Below are positions 1-8,622 of a stretch of 64,000 nucleotides of DNA, in pieces. How positions within the stretch are numbered: the first letter of the stretch is position 1; each line of letters begins with the position of its first letter. The translations under genes were made by a program, and so were the position numbers. Source of the DNA: Paracoccus everestensis (lineage in GTDB: Bacteria; Pseudomonadota; Alphaproteobacteria; Rhodobacterales; Rhodobacteraceae); the NCBI RefSeq assembly GCF_021491915.1, contig NZ_CP090836.1:409001-473000 (forward strand), given 5' to 3'. The notes under the pieces are model-generated. The model was not told the DNA's origin. It ran no database searches and saw nothing but the letters and a program-made list of their open reading frames with translations.

Positions 1-1443
1 GCCTTCGAGGCGCTGAACAATGCGGGCCATCTGGGCAAGCGGCTGATTGTGATCCTGAACGACAACGAAATGTCGATCGCCCCGCCGGTGGGGGCGCTGT
101 CGTCATACCTGACCAGCCTTTACACGCGCGGCCCGTTCCAGGATCTGAAGGCCGCCGCCAAGGGCGCCGTGGGCCTGTTGCCCCCGCCCTTCCAGGAAGG
201 CGCGCGCCGGGCCAAGGAAATGCTGAAGGGCATGACCATCGGTGGCACGCTGTTCGAGGAACTGGGCTTTTCCTATGTCGGCCCGGTCGACGGGCATGAT
301 CTGGACCAGCTTCTGCCGCTGCTGCGCACAGTGAAGTCGCGGGCGACCGGCCCTGTGCTGATCCATGCCATCACGAAGAAGGGCAAGGGCTATGCCCCGG
401 CGGAAAACGCCTCCGACCGCGGGCATGCGACGGGCAAGTTCGATATGGTGACGGGCGTGCAGGCCAAGGCCAAGTCGAATGCCCCCAGCTATACCTCTGT
501 CTTTGCCAAGGCGCTGATCGACGAAGCCGGGCGCGACGACAGGATCGTCGGCATCACCGCCGCCATGCCGGACGGCACGGGACTGAAGCAGTTCGCCGAA
601 CGCTTTCCGCGCCGGACCTTCGACGTGGGCATCGCCGAACAGCACGCCGTAACCTTCGCGGCGGGACTGGCGGCGGGCGGCATGAAGCCCTTTTGCGCGA
701 TCTATTCGACCTTCCTGCAGCGCGGCTATGACCAGGTGGTTCATGACGTGGCGGTCCAGAACCTGCCCGTGCGCTTTGCCATCGACCGCGCGGGGCTTGT
801 AGGCCAGGACGGGCCGACCCATGCGGGCGCCTATGACATCGCCTTCCTGGCGAACCTGCCCGGCATGGTCGTGATGGCCGCAGCCGACGAGGCCGAACTG
901 TTGCACATGGTCGCCACCGCCGCCGCCCATGACAGCGGTCCCATCGCCTTCCGCTTTCCGCGCGGCGAGGGAACGGGCGTCGAAATGCCTGAACGCGGGC
1001 AAGTGCTGGAGATCGGCAAGGGCCGCATCGTGCAGCAGGGCAAGGGCATAGCCATCCTGTCCTTTGGCACCCGCCTGTCCGAGGCGCAGAAGGCCTGCGA
1101 ATCGCTGGCCGCGCGCGGCCTCACGCCCACGATCGCCGATGCACGTTTCGCCAAGCCGCTGGACCGCGACCTGATCCTGCGGCTGGCAGGCAGCCATGAC
1201 GCGCTGATCACGCTGGAAGAAGGTGCGGTCGGCGGTTTCGGCAGCCATGTCGCGCAATTGCTGGCGGACGAAGGGGTGTTCGACCGTGGCCTGCGCTTCC
1301 GGTCCATGGTCCTGCCCGACCGCTTCGTCGATCACGACGCGCCCTTTGCGATGTATGACACATCCGCGCTGAACGCCGCCCATATCGAAGCCAAGGTGCT
1401 GGAGGTCATGGGCGTGGCGCAACTGGCGGGCAAGACGGCATGA
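1..1443 (+). CDS. dxs: 1-deoxy-D-xylulose-5-phosphate synthase, 5'-truncated by window edge
   Basis: Thiamine-diphosphate enzyme that joins pyruvate and glyceraldehyde 3-phosphate to give DXP, the first step of the MEP isoprenoid pathway and also feeding thiamine and pyridoxal synthesis; cytosolic. The reading frame is open from base 1 and gives 480 residues. The family is about 640 residues long, so roughly 160 N-terminal residues lie outside. Visible landmarks are the [15 protein letters not shown] stretch of the first domain, the pyrimidine-domain [15 protein letters not shown] with the cofactor-activating Glu, and the C-terminal transketolase-like domain with [12 protein letters not shown]. 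The stop is at 1441-1443. Identification is firm; only the start is missing. Confidence 0.96.
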   Translation, partial: AFEALNNAGHLGKRLIVILNDNEMSIAPPVGALSSYLTSLYTRGPFQDLKAAAKGAVGLLPPPFQEGARRAKEMLKGMTIGGTLFEELGFSYVGPVDGHDLDQLLPLLRTVKSRATGPVLIHAITKKGKGYAPAENASDRGHATGKFDMVTGVQAKAKSNAPSYTSVFAKALIDEAGRDDRIVGITAAMPDGTGLKQFAERFPRRTFDVGIAEQHAVTFAAGLAAGGMKPFCAIYSTFLQRGYDQVVHDVAVQNLPVRFAIDRAGLVGQDGPTHAGAYDIAFLANLPGMVVMAAADEAELLHMVATAAAHDSGPIAFRFPRGEGTGVEMPERGQVLEIGKGRIVQQGKGIAILSFGTRLSEAQKACESLAARGLTPTIADARFAKPLDRDLILRLAGSHDALITLEEGAVGGFGSHVAQLLADEGVFDRGLRFRSMVLPDRFVDHDAPFAMYDTSALNAAHIEAKVLEVMGVAQLAGKTA

Positions 1444-1622
1444 TCTGACTGCCCAAAGTGCGGGCAGCGTGCCGATCTGATGATCAGGATGCAGGATTTT
1501 CTCTGCGTTGCAGCATGATCTTCGTCATGTAACGGAATACCGGAAGGCATCTGGCGCATTATGGACATGCGGGCAGGTTCCTTCCCGCTTCCCTCCGACC
1601 AGGACGGTCCCTGCCGTCAAAG

Positions 1623-1663
1623 CCGCCAGAGACGCGCCTTCCTCCCTGCGAAGTCTCTGGCGG
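1623..1663 (+). terminator. 11-bp perfect hairpin downstream of dxs
   Basis: Arms at 1623-1633 and 1653-1663 are exact reverse complements (CCGCCAGAGAC/GTCTCTGGCGG) with a 19-base loop. No T-run follows, so it may be an RNA-stabilising 3' end structure rather than an intrinsic terminator. It lies 180 bases after the dxs stop. Confidence 0.35.
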
Positions 1664-1678
1664 CCTCTCTCGCAAGGG

Positions 1679-1710
1679 AAAAGCGCGGGACTTTCCCTTT
1701 GCCCCGCGCT
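1679..1710 (-). terminator. Intrinsic terminator of clpB
   Basis: Read on the minus strand just after the clpB stop, an AGCGCGGG/CCCGCGCT stem (1682-1689 with 1703-1710) closes a 13-base loop and is followed by TTTT. It sits within 10 bases of the clpB stop codon, as expected. Confidence 0.7.
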
Positions 1711-1718
1711 GTTCGTGC

Positions 1719-4358
1719 TCAGTGAACGGTTGCCTCGGGCTTGGGGCCCTCGCCGACGGCCCCAAGCTTGTGACCCGCCCGGCCGATGCGGTTTTCGACG
1801 ATCAGCCCGTCCGGCCCGGCGCTGACATGGACGGTCTGCCCGTCCAGAACCTCGCCCGACAGCAGCAGTTCGGCCAAGGGATCCTGCAAGGCCCGCTGGA
1901 TCACCCGCTTCAGGGGACGCGCCCCGAAGACCGGATCATAGCCTTGGTCGGCCAGCCATTTGCGCGCCGCATCGTCCAGATCCAGCGTGATCTTGCGCGG
2001 GGCAAGCCGCTGTTCCAGACGCCGCAACTGGATGCTGACGATCCCGTCCATGTTCTGCCGCGACAGGCGGCGGAAGATGATGATCTCGTCCAGGCGGTTC
2101 AGGAACTCGGGCCGGAAATGGGACCGGACCGCCTCCATCACCTGTGCCCGCGCATCGGATGAATCCGACCCTTCGGGCAGATGCGACAGCGCCTGCGACC
2201 CCAGGTTCGAGGTCAGGATGATCAGCGTCTGCTTGAAGTCCACCGTCCGGCCCTGGCCGTCGGTCAACTGCCCGTCGTCCAGAACCTGCAGCAGCACGTT
2301 GAAGACATCCGGGTGGGCCTTTTCGACCTCGTCGAACAGGATCACCTGATAGGGTCGCCGCCGAACGGCCTCGGTCAACACGCCGCCTTCGTCATAGCCG
2401 ACATAGCCCGGAGGGGCGCCGATCAGCCGCGCCACGGAATGTTTTTCCATGAACTCGGACATGTCGATGCGGACCATCGCGCTGTCGTCGTCGAACATGT
2501 ATTCGGCAAGCGCCTTGGTCAGTTCGGTCTTGCCGACGCCGGTCGGCCCCAGGAACAGGAACGACCCCAGCGGGCGGTTCTCGTCATTCAGGCCGGCGCG
2601 GGCGCGGCGGACGGCGTTGCTGACCGCCACGACCGCTTCCTGCTGGCCGATGACGCGAGCCCCGATCTGTTCTTCCATCTTCAACAGCTTCTCGCGCTCG
2701 CCTTCCAGCATCTTGCTGGTGGGGATACCGGTCCAGCGTTCCACGACCTCGGCGATCTGTTCGGGGCGCACTGCTTCCTCGACCATCAACCCGTCCGGGC
2801 CGCCATTCTCGGCCTCGGCCAACTGCTTTTCCAGGCCGGGGATGATGCCATAGGACAGTTCCCCGGCACGGGCCAGGTTGCCCTCGCGCTTGGCCCCGTC
2901 CAGTTCGGCCCGCGCGCGGTCAAGCTGTTCCTTGAGGTGGCGCGAGCCTTCCAGCTTGTCGCGCTCGGCCTGCCAGCGGGCGGTCATCTCGGCCGACCGC
3001 TGCTGCAGGTCGGACAGATCTTTTTCCAGCCGTTCCAGCCGGTCCCTGGATGCCGCGTCGTCTTCCTTTTTCAGCGCCTCGGCCTCGATCTGCATCTGCA
3101 GGATCTGGCGGTCGAGCTGGTCCAGTTCCTCGGGCTTGCTGTCAACCTCCATGCGCAACCGGCTGGCGGCTTCGTCCATCAGGTCGATGGCCTTGTCGGG
3201 CAGGAAGCGGTCGGTGATATAGCGGTGCGACAGCGTGGCAGCGGCGACAAGGGCGGCGTCGGAAATGCGGACGCCGTGGTGCAGTTCGTATTTTTCCTTG
3301 ATGCCGCGCAGGATGCTGATCGTGTCCTCGACCGTCGGTTCCTCGATCAGGACCGGCTGGAAGCGCCGGGCCAGGGCCGCGTCCTTTTCGATGTACTTGC
3401 GGTATTCGTCCAGCGTGGTCGCGCCGACGCAATGCAACTCGCCCCGGGCAAGCGCAGGCTTGATCAGGTTGGCGGCGTCCATCGCCCCGTCGGTCTTGCC
3501 CGCGCCGACCAGGACGTGCAGTTCGTCGATGAACAGGATGATTTCACCGGCGGCGTTCTCGATTTCCTTCAGGATCGACTTCAGCCGTTCCTCGAATTCG
3601 CCTCGGTATTTGGCGCCCGCGATCAGCGCGCCCATGTCCAGCGCCATCAGTCGCTTGTTGCGCAGGGATTCGGGCACGTCGCCGTCGATGATGCGCAGGG
3701 CCAAGCCTTCGGCGATGGCCGTCTTGCCGACGCCGGGTTCGCCGATCAGCACCGGATTGTTCTTGGTGCGGCGCGACAGCACCTGCATGGCACGGCGGAT
3801 TTCCTCGTCCCGGCCGATGATCGGGTCGATCTTGCCGTCGCGCGCCGCTTGCGTCAGGTCGCGGGCGTATTTTTCAAGCGCCTCATAGCTGTCCTCGGCG
3901 GACGCACTGTCCGCCGTGCGGCCCTTGCGGATGTCGTTGATGGCGGCGTTCAGGTTCTGGGCGGTGACGTTGCCCGCCGAAAGCGCGTCGCGCGCGTTGG
4001 TGTTGACCATGGCAAGCGCCATCAGGATACGCTCGGCCGGGACAAAGCTGTCGCCCGCCTTCTTGGCGACCTGCTCGGCCTCGTCCAGCACGCGCACCAG
4101 GCTGGGGTCCACATAGACCTGGCCATTGCCGCCCTTGACCTTGGGCAGCTTGGCGACCGCACCATCCACGGCTTCCTTCACGCGGCGCGCATCGCCGCCC
4201 GCGCGGGTGATCAGGTTCGACGAAAGCCCCTGGTCGTCATCCATCAGCGCCTTGAGCAGATGTTCAGGCACGACCCGCTGGTTTTCCTCGCGGATCGCGA
4301 TGGTCTGGGCGGCCTGCATGAAGCCGCGCGACCGCTCGGTGAACTTTTCCATGTTCAT
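1719..4358 (-). CDS. clpB: ATP-dependent disaggregase ClpB
   Basis: Hexameric AAA+ chaperone that pulls polypeptides out of heat-induced aggregates together with DnaK; cytosolic. At 879 residues it has the full ClpB architecture: an N-terminal repeat domain starting FTERSRGF, first nucleotide-binding domain with GEPGVGKTA near residue 205 and Walker B LFIDELH, a coiled-coil M domain at about 400-530 rich in Glu, Arg and Gln, and second nucleotide-binding domain with GPTGVGKTE near residue 600 and [10 protein letters not shown]. The M domain separates it from ClpA and ClpC. Three in-frame ATGs open the gene; the second (4358) is preferred because AAGGAG lies 9 bases before it but only 3 before the first (4364). 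Transcribed divergently from pyrF with a heat-shock-like promoter upstream. Confidence 0.97.
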   Translation of the reverse strand: MNMEKFTERSRGFMQAAQTIAIREENQRVVPEHLLKALMDDDQGLSSNLITRAGGDARRVKEAVDGAVAKLPKVKGGNGQVYVDPSLVRVLDEAEQVAKKAGDSFVPAERILMALAMVNTNARDALSAGNVTAQNLNAAINDIRKGRTADSASAEDSYEALEKYARDLTQAARDGKIDPIIGRDEEIRRAMQVLSRRTKNNPVLIGEPGVGKTAIAEGLALRIIDGDVPESLRNKRLMALDMGALIAGAKYRGEFEERLKSILKEIENAAGEIILFIDELHVLVGAGKTDGAMDAANLIKPALARGELHCVGATTLDEYRKYIEKDAALARRFQPVLIEEPTVEDTISILRGIKEKYELHHGVRISDAALVAAATLSHRYITDRFLPDKAIDLMDEAASRLRMEVDSKPEELDQLDRQILQMQIEAEALKKEDDAASRDRLERLEKDLSDLQQRSAEMTARWQAERDKLEGSRHLKEQLDRARAELDGAKREGNLARAGELSYGIIPGLEKQLAEAENGGPDGLMVEEAVRPEQIAEVVERWTGIPTSKMLEGEREKLLKMEEQIGARVIGQQEAVVAVSNAVRRARAGLNDENRPLGSFLFLGPTGVGKTELTKALAEYMFDDDSAMVRIDMSEFMEKHSVARLIGAPPGYVGYDEGGVLTEAVRRRPYQVILFDEVEKAHPDVFNVLLQVLDDGQLTDGQGRTVDFKQTLIILTSNLGSQALSHLPEGSDSSDARAQVMEAVRSHFRPEFLNRLDEIIIFRRLSRQNMDGIVSIQLRRLEQRLAPRKITLDLDDAARKWLADQGYDPVFGARPLKRVIQRALQDPLAELLLSGEVLDGQTVHVSAGPDGLIVENRIGRAGHKLGAVGEGPKPEATVH

Positions 4359-4434
4359 CGGCATATTCTCCTTGTGCTAGCCCCCGTGTCGCAGACGCCC
4401 TGTCGGCGCGCCCCGGTCCGGGTCTTCGATTATG

Positions 4435-4462
4435 ATCTGGTATGTCTTGCGGCGCTTTCAAG
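4435..4462 (-). promoter_or_regulatory. Putative sigma-32 (RpoH) promoter of clpB
   Basis: On the minus strand CTTGAA (4457-4462) is followed, 18 bases after its CTTG core, by CCAGAT (4435-4440). This resembles alphaproteobacterial RpoH promoters (CTTG, 17-18 bases, C-rich -10) and would give a leader of about 70 bases before the clpB start. Motif seen directly; sigma assignment inferred from the target being a classic heat-shock gene. Confidence 0.55.
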
Positions 4463-4514
4463 CCGGGGGGCACTATGCCATAACGCCGCGATTTCAGGGA
4501 CAACGGGGTTAAGC

Positions 4515-5213
4515 ATGGATGACCGGCTGATCGTGGCACTGGACGTGCCGAACGCCCTGGCGGGGCTGGACCTTGCGGAACGGCTGGGCGATGCCGTCGG
4601 CTTCTACAAGATCGGGCTGGGGATGCTGACCGGCGGCGGGCTGGCGCTTGCCAACGAGTTGAAGGGGGATCACGGCAAGCGGATCTTCCTGGACATGAAG
4701 CTGTTCGACATCGGCGCCACGGTGGAATCCGCCGTGCGCGGGCTGGCGGCCTTTGATCTGGATTTCCTGACGGTGCATGGCGATCCCCATGTCGTGCGCG
4801 CGGCCAAGGAAGGCGCGGCGGGATCGAACCTCAAGATCCTGGGCGTGACGATCCTGACCTCGCTGGAACGCGCGGACCTGGATGCGGGCATGATCCGCCC
4901 CGGCGATCTGCACGAGATCACCGTGGAACGCGCCGCCCGCGCATTCGAGGCAGGCGCCGACGGCATCATCTGTTCCCCGCGCGAGGCACAGGCGATCCGC
5001 GCCCTGCCGGATGCGCGGCTGATCGTGACGCCGGGGGTGCGTCCCGCAGGCGCGGCCCTGGGGGACCAGAAGCGGGTGGAAACCCCGGCCAGCGCCATCG
5101 CGGCGGGGGCGGATCATATCGTGGTCGGGCGTCCGGTCTGGCAGGCCGCCGACCCGCGCGCGGCGGCGCAGGCGATCCTGGCGGAACTGCGTGGCTGCCC
5201 GGTTAACGATTGA
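4515..5213 (+). CDS. pyrF: Orotidine 5'-phosphate decarboxylase
   Basis: Decarboxylates OMP to UMP, the last step of de novo pyrimidine synthesis; cytosolic TIM barrel acting as a dimer. The 232-residue length is normal for group I bacterial PyrF. It opens DRLIVALDVPN and carries the catalytic DxKxxD signature as LDMKLFDI with Lys62. The phosphate-binding loop appears as TPGVRP and the late HIVVGRPV strand is present. The ATG at 4515 is the only start that fits the family N terminus, although the frame stays open far upstream opposite clpB. Next gene follows directly. Confidence 0.97.
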   Translation: MDDRLIVALDVPNALAGLDLAERLGDAVGFYKIGLGMLTGGGLALANELKGDHGKRIFLDMKLFDIGATVESAVRGLAAFDLDFLTVHGDPHVVRAAKEGAAGSNLKILGVTILTSLERADLDAGMIRPGDLHEITVERAARAFEAGADGIICSPREAQAIRALPDARLIVTPGVRPAGAALGDQKRVETPASAIAAGADHIVVGRPVWQAADPRAAAQAILAELRGCPVND

Positions 5214-5261
5214 TTGACCGCCCCCGCCATCCGCGCCAGTCTGGCCAAAACGGGGGGCGGG

Positions 5262-5987
5262 ATGGCGGACGAACGCGGCATCTGGCAAAAGTCGCATAAC
5301 GACCTGGTGCTGTCCTTTCTGGCCGTGCGCCGGGCCATCGGGGCGCTTGGCTTTTTCCTGCCGCTGGCCCTGCTGGCCTATGGCCTGTCCACGGGCGATC
5401 TTTTGCCCAGCATATCCTCTGCCTATTACTCCCCCATGAGAGAGGTTTTCGTGGGCTGCCTGATGGCGCAGGCGGTGTTCCTGTGGAGCTACGAAGGCTT
5501 TCGCCCCGATGCGGGCGATCTGGTCAGCGACAAGGCCACGGCGCGGGTGGCGGCGGTGGCGATTGCCCTGGTCGCCCTGGCCCCGACCCATCCTGGAGAC
5601 AAGGCCGGGGAAGCCCCTGCCGGCCTGTCCTGCACGCTGCTGCAATTCCTCCTTGGGCCGGATGTGTCATCCACCCTGCATCTGGTGTCGGCAGCGGTGT
5701 TTTTCGGCGCGCTTGCCGTGTACTGCCTCGTGCTGTTTACCAAGGGGGCCGTGGACGGGGTGGAAAAGGACGCCTCGAACCGGATCTATCGTGTCTGCGG
5801 CTGGACCATCCTTGGTGTCATCGGCGTGCTGGGCGTGCTGTTCGCAACCGGCCTGGACGACCGGCTGTCCTGGTGGCGCCCGGTCTTCTGGCTGGAAACT
5901 GTGGCCACTCTTGCCTTTGCCACAAGCTGGATGGTCAAGGGCGATGCCCTGCGCCCGCTGGTGCGCGGCGTTGCCGCAATGCGGTGA
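5262..5987 (+). CDS. Six-helix inner-membrane protein of unknown function
   Basis: I do not recognise a named family. The 241-residue product has about six hydrophobic segments (roughly residues 20-45, 60-82, 95-115, 145-165, 180-203 and 212-230), a short cytoplasmic-looking start MADERGIWQKSHND, and a notable SSAYYSPMREVFVG motif between helices 1 and 2. A TTG directly abutting the pyrF stop (5214) would extend it by 16 residues, but the ATG at 5262 is preceded by a G-rich ribosome-binding stretch (GGGGGGCGGG) and gives the more natural protein. Probably co-transcribed with pyrF by position only. Confidence 0.75.
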   Translation: MADERGIWQKSHNDLVLSFLAVRRAIGALGFFLPLALLAYGLSTGDLLPSISSAYYSPMREVFVGCLMAQAVFLWSYEGFRPDAGDLVSDKATARVAAVAIALVALAPTHPGDKAGEAPAGLSCTLLQFLLGPDVSSTLHLVSAAVFFGALAVYCLVLFTKGAVDGVEKDASNRIYRVCGWTILGVIGVLGVLFATGLDDRLSWWRPVFWLETVATLAFATSWMVKGDALRPLVRGVAAMR

Positions 5988-5993
5988 GTGGCG

Positions 5994-6257
5994 TCACTCG
6001 TTGATGTCGCGGTCCCAGACGCGCCTGCTGCCCTGGCTGGTCGGCCACAAGCGCCGGAACAGCATCCAGGCCGCCGCCGACAACAGCGCGGTGACGACAA
6101 GCGTTACCGGCAGCCCCGCCGTCCACAGCCCGGTCAGCATCAAAACCCCCATCAGCCCAACGGATGCCGCAAGCCCCATGAAGGCCCAGCCCGGCACCAG
6201 CAGTTCGATTCCCGCCAGCACAAGGCCCGCGATCAGCCACCACCAGCCATTCATCAC
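5994..6257 (-). CDS. NfeD-like membrane protein
   Basis: Small 87-residue protein with two to three membrane helices (WWWLIAGLVLAGIELLVPGW, then LGLMG and LVVTALLSAAAW) and a short charged tail. The IELLVPGWAFMGLAASVG region is typical of the NfeD membrane domain; the soluble OB-fold domain of longer NfeD proteins is missing or reduced. Its ATG overlaps the stop of the upstream SPFH gene (ATGA at 6254-6257), so the two are translationally coupled. NfeD and SPFH proteins act together in membrane microdomain organisation or quality control in other bacteria; the exact role here is inferred. Confidence 0.85.
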   Translation of the reverse strand: MMNGWWWLIAGLVLAGIELLVPGWAFMGLAASVGLMGVLMLTGLWTAGLPVTLVVTALLSAAAWMLFRRLWPTSQGSRRVWDRDINE

Positions 6258-7141
6258 GACGACCGCCCACGCAGCAGGCCAAAGGCGTCGGTAAAGGCAT
6301 CCAGGGCGGCGGCGGGCACCAGCACGACCTGCTTGCCCTGGCCCTTGCCGATGTCGGTCAGGGCTTCGACCTGCTTCAGCGCCACCTGGTATTGCGCGGC
6401 CTCGAGCCCGTTCCGGGAAATTGCCTCGGCAATGGCGGCGGTGGCATAGGCCTCTGCATCGGCCAGCACGCGCTTGGCCTTGGCAAGCTGTTCGGCGGCA
6501 TAGAGGTCGCCGTCCGCGGCCAATTCGACGGCCCGGCGCTTTCCCTCGGCCTCGGTCACCTGGGCGCGGCGGGCGCGTTCGGCGTTCAGTTGTTGCAGCA
6601 TGGCGGCGCGGGTGGCCTGGTCCAGGTTCACGTCCAGGATCTCGGCCCGCGTGACCTCGATCCCCCAGTCGTCCACGACGTTGGCCAGCGATTCGCGGAT
6701 CCGGGTGATCAGTTGCGCGCGGTTCGACTGGACCCCGTCCAGTTCCATCGTGCCGATTTCCGACCGCACGATGCCCGCGACGGTGGTGGCGATGGCCGCG
6801 TCGATGTCGCGGATGCGGTAAACGGTCTTTTCGGGTTCGATGATGCGATAAAAGACGCTGGTTTCCACCTGCACCAGCACGTTGTCGGCGGTGATGGCGT
6901 CCTGGCTGTTCGTGGGCAACTGCCGTTCCAGGACGGAAATGCGATGCGCCACCCGGTCCAGGAAGGGCACGGTGAGGTTGATCCCAGGTCCAAGCACCGA
7001 ATGCAGCCGGCCAAAGCGTTCGACCACGTATTTCTCGGATTGCGGAACGATCTTCACGGCCGAGGCCACGGCCATCAGGATGACAACGGCCAAGACGATC
7101 AATGCAAGGTTCTGGCCGATCAGGCCGGGCAGGTCGTCCAT
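6254..7141 (-). CDS. SPFH/band 7 (stomatin-like, QmcA type) protein
   Basis: 295-residue stomatin/prohibitin-family protein: one N-terminal membrane helix (NLALIVLAVVILMAVA), then the band-7 domain beginning KIVPQSEKYVVERFGR with a conserved LDRVAHRISVLERQ core, followed by an Ala/Glu-rich coiled-coil tail (about residues 175-260) used for oligomer formation. The start at 7141 has AGGAG 7 bases upstream; an upstream ATG in the same frame would add an unlikely Pro/Arg-rich leader inside the neighbouring gene. Forms a two-gene unit with the NfeD-like gene. Likely scaffolds membrane microdomains and regulates membrane proteolysis (family knowledge). Confidence 0.92.
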   Translation of the reverse strand: MDDLPGLIGQNLALIVLAVVILMAVASAVKIVPQSEKYVVERFGRLHSVLGPGINLTVPFLDRVAHRISVLERQLPTNSQDAITADNVLVQVETSVFYRIIEPEKTVYRIRDIDAAIATTVAGIVRSEIGTMELDGVQSNRAQLITRIRESLANVVDDWGIEVTRAEILDVNLDQATRAAMLQQLNAERARRAQVTEAEGKRRAVELAADGDLYAAEQLAKAKRVLADAEAYATAAIAEAISRNGLEAAQYQVALKQVEALTDIGKGQGKQVVLVPAAALDAFTDAFGLLRGRSS

Positions 7142-7154
7142 CGTCTCGCTCCTG

Positions 7155-8021
7155 TTATTCTGCGGCGATCGCGGCGTCGGGCCGGCCGTCGGCATCCAGC
7201 ACCGACAGCTTGCGAATCACCCGTGCCATGCGGACCGCGACATCGTCGAACCCGTCATGCGGCACGATGGCCTTTTCGTCCATGTAAAGCGCCCGGTCGA
7301 TTTCCAGTTGCACGACATGGACGTTCGCGCCGGGGCGGCCATAGGCCGAACAGATATAGGCGCCGGCAAAGGGCGAATTGCGCCGGATGCGCCAGCCTTC
7401 GGCCTCGATCGCCGTGACAATGGCGTCGGACACGTGCGCGGCGGCGGACAGCCCGTGGCGGTTGCCCAGCACCATGTCGGGGCGCGCGCCGTGCAGGTGG
7501 TTCAGCGCGTCATGCGGCATGGAATGCATGTCGATCAGGATCGCCTGGCCGAACCGCGACCGCGCCTCGGCGATCAGGCTGGCCAGGGCCTGGTGATAAG
7601 GGCGCCAATAGGCATCGATGCGCCGTTCGGCCTCGGCCCGGTCGATGGGGCGTTCCAGGATGGCGCGGCCTTGGGACACGACGCGGGGGATTACCCCCAG
7701 GCCCGCCAGCGTCCGCTGGTTCAGCGGATGGCGCGGCACGCCGCGAACCACCAGGGGGTCGATCTCGTCCGGGGCGCGGTTCAGATCCACGATGGCGCGG
7801 GGAACCTGCGCGCGAATCGTGACCGCGCCAAACGACGGGGCGCAGGCGATCAGGCGGTCCACGAAGGCATCCTCGGACGACCGCAATGTTTCAGGGGGCA
7901 GCTTCGTGCCTTCCAGGAACCAATCGGGATAGGCCCGGCCCGAATGAGGCGATCCGAAAATGACGCCGCTGGCCCAGCGATCGGGCCGGTCGATCAGGAC
8001 AGGCAGGTCGGATTCAGTCAC
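7155..8021 (-). CDS. N-formylglutamate amidohydrolase family protein
   Basis: 288 residues. The family hydrolyses N-formyl-L-glutamate to glutamate and formate at the end of one histidine degradation route, using a metal centre. Supporting motifs are the N-terminal SPHSGRAYP, VDLNRAP, a LIDMHSMP metal-ligand segment and the GNRHGLSA stretch. No hut genes (hutH, hutU, hutI) are nearby, so a role in histidine use is not supported by context. Ends 13 bases before the SPFH gene start on the same strand. Confidence 0.88.
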   Translation of the reverse strand: MTESDLPVLIDRPDRWASGVIFGSPHSGRAYPDWFLEGTKLPPETLRSSEDAFVDRLIACAPSFGAVTIRAQVPRAIVDLNRAPDEIDPLVVRGVPRHPLNQRTLAGLGVIPRVVSQGRAILERPIDRAEAERRIDAYWRPYHQALASLIAEARSRFGQAILIDMHSMPHDALNHLHGARPDMVLGNRHGLSAAAHVSDAIVTAIEAEGWRIRRNSPFAGAYICSAYGRPGANVHVVQLEIDRALYMDEKAIVPHDGFDDVAVRMARVIRKLSVLDADGRPDAAIAAE

Positions 8022-8087
8022 ATCAGACCCCGGCAGGCGGTTTCTTCCTGACCGTTATAGACGATAAGTTTCTTGCTGCGATAGGTC

Positions 8088-8116
8088 TTGAAACCCCCGA
8101 GGCCCCCCTATATAGA
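8088..8116 (+). promoter_or_regulatory. Promoter of the tRNA-Val gene
   Basis: TTGAAA at 8088-8093 and TATAGA at 8111-8116 are separated by 17 bases, a strong housekeeping-type promoter about 60 bases before the tRNA. The intervening run is C-rich. Confidence 0.65.
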
Positions 8117-8178
8117 CACGCGGACCAAAGGCGGTTCAGGATGTTTCCCCCGGGATGCGGACAGTTCCACCCAAGGAC

Positions 8179-8253
8179 GGGCGGTTAGCTCAGCGGTAGA
8201 GCACTACGTTGACATCGTAGTGGCCACTGGTTCGATCCCAGTACCGCCCACCA
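8179..8253 (+). tRNA. tRNA-Val (anticodon GAC)
   Basis: A full cloverleaf can be drawn: acceptor stem GGGCGGT/ACCGCCC, D arm with TTAGCTCAGCGGTAGAGC, anticodon stem CTACG/CGTAG around loop TTGACAT (anticodon GAC, valine), and T arm with GGTTCGATCCC. The discriminator A at 8250 is followed by an encoded CCA (8251-8253). Confidence 0.97.
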
Positions 8254-8264
8254 TGTTTTCGCCG

Positions 8265-8297
8265 CCCCCGGCAGCTTCGTCGGGGGTCTTTCGTTTT
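8265..8297 (+). terminator. Possible terminator after tRNA-Val
   Basis: CCCCCG (8265-8270) pairs with CGGGGG (8281-8286) across a 10-base loop and is followed by TCTTTCGTTTT. It lies between the tRNA and rpmJ and may stop tRNA transcription or only attenuate it, since rpmJ has no other clear promoter. Confidence 0.4.
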
Positions 8298-8332
8298 CCT
8301 GCGGCTGCGAGCCGCGTGATGGAGAAAAACCG

Positions 8333-8458
8333 ATGAAGGTTCGCAATTCGCTCCGCTCGCTGAAAAGCCGGCACCGCGACTGTCAGGTGGTGCGTCGCAA
8401 GGGCCGCATTTACGTGATCAACAAGACCAACCGCCGCTTCAAGGCCCGCCAGGGCTGA
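8333..8458 (+). CDS. rpmJ: 50S ribosomal protein L36
   Basis: 41-residue basic ribosomal protein of the large subunit. The sequence starts [14 protein letters not shown] and contains [17 protein letters not shown]. Only one Cys is present, so this is the zinc-independent C-minus form of L36; the zinc-binding form would carry a Cys/His quartet. GGAG lies 8 bases before the ATG. It stands alone between the tRNA gene and a strong terminator. Confidence 0.97.
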   Translation: MKVRNSLRSLKSRHRDCQVVRRKGRIYVINKTNRRFKARQG

Positions 8459-8486
8459 TCCGGCGAGATCACTGCGAAGACGAAAC

Positions 8487-8512
8487 AAACCCGCCGATCC
8501 GGCGGGTTTTTT
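8487..8512 (+). terminator. Intrinsic terminator of rpmJ
   Basis: A 10-bp stem (8487-8496 with 8500-8509, AAACCCGCCG/CGGCGGGTTT) with a 3-base loop runs straight into a T-tract. A textbook Rho-independent terminator. Confidence 0.93.
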
Positions 8513-8540
8513 CATGTCCTCGTGGCTTTTCTGCCGCGTG

Positions 8541-8555
8541 TTAACCCGTTCTTAA
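8541..8555 (+). promoter_or_regulatory. CtrA-type box TTAA-N7-TTAA
   Basis: TTAA (8541-8544), seven bases CCCGTTC, TTAA (8552-8555): an exact match to the full CtrA binding consensus. It lies 67 bases before the start of the RTX-type gene and after the rpmJ terminator, in the right place to control that gene. Confidence 0.7.
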
Positions 8556-8622
8556 CAATGTATTTGGTTAATGACCCCTTGCGGTTGTACGGCTGGTTTG
8601 CAGTTGGTTTCGGGGTGTCGCC

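Noticed and set aside
2181..4514. Very long open frame opposite clpB, continuous with pyrF
   Set aside because: Its translation is rich in Gln, His and Arg with no family motif; it is the GC-driven antisense frame of clpB. Only the pyrF part from 4515 is coding.
7155..8021. A histidine utilisation cluster built from the N-formylglutamate amidohydrolase and the HutC-type regulator at 38007
   Set aside because: They lie 30 kb apart and no hutH, hutU or hutI is present in the window.
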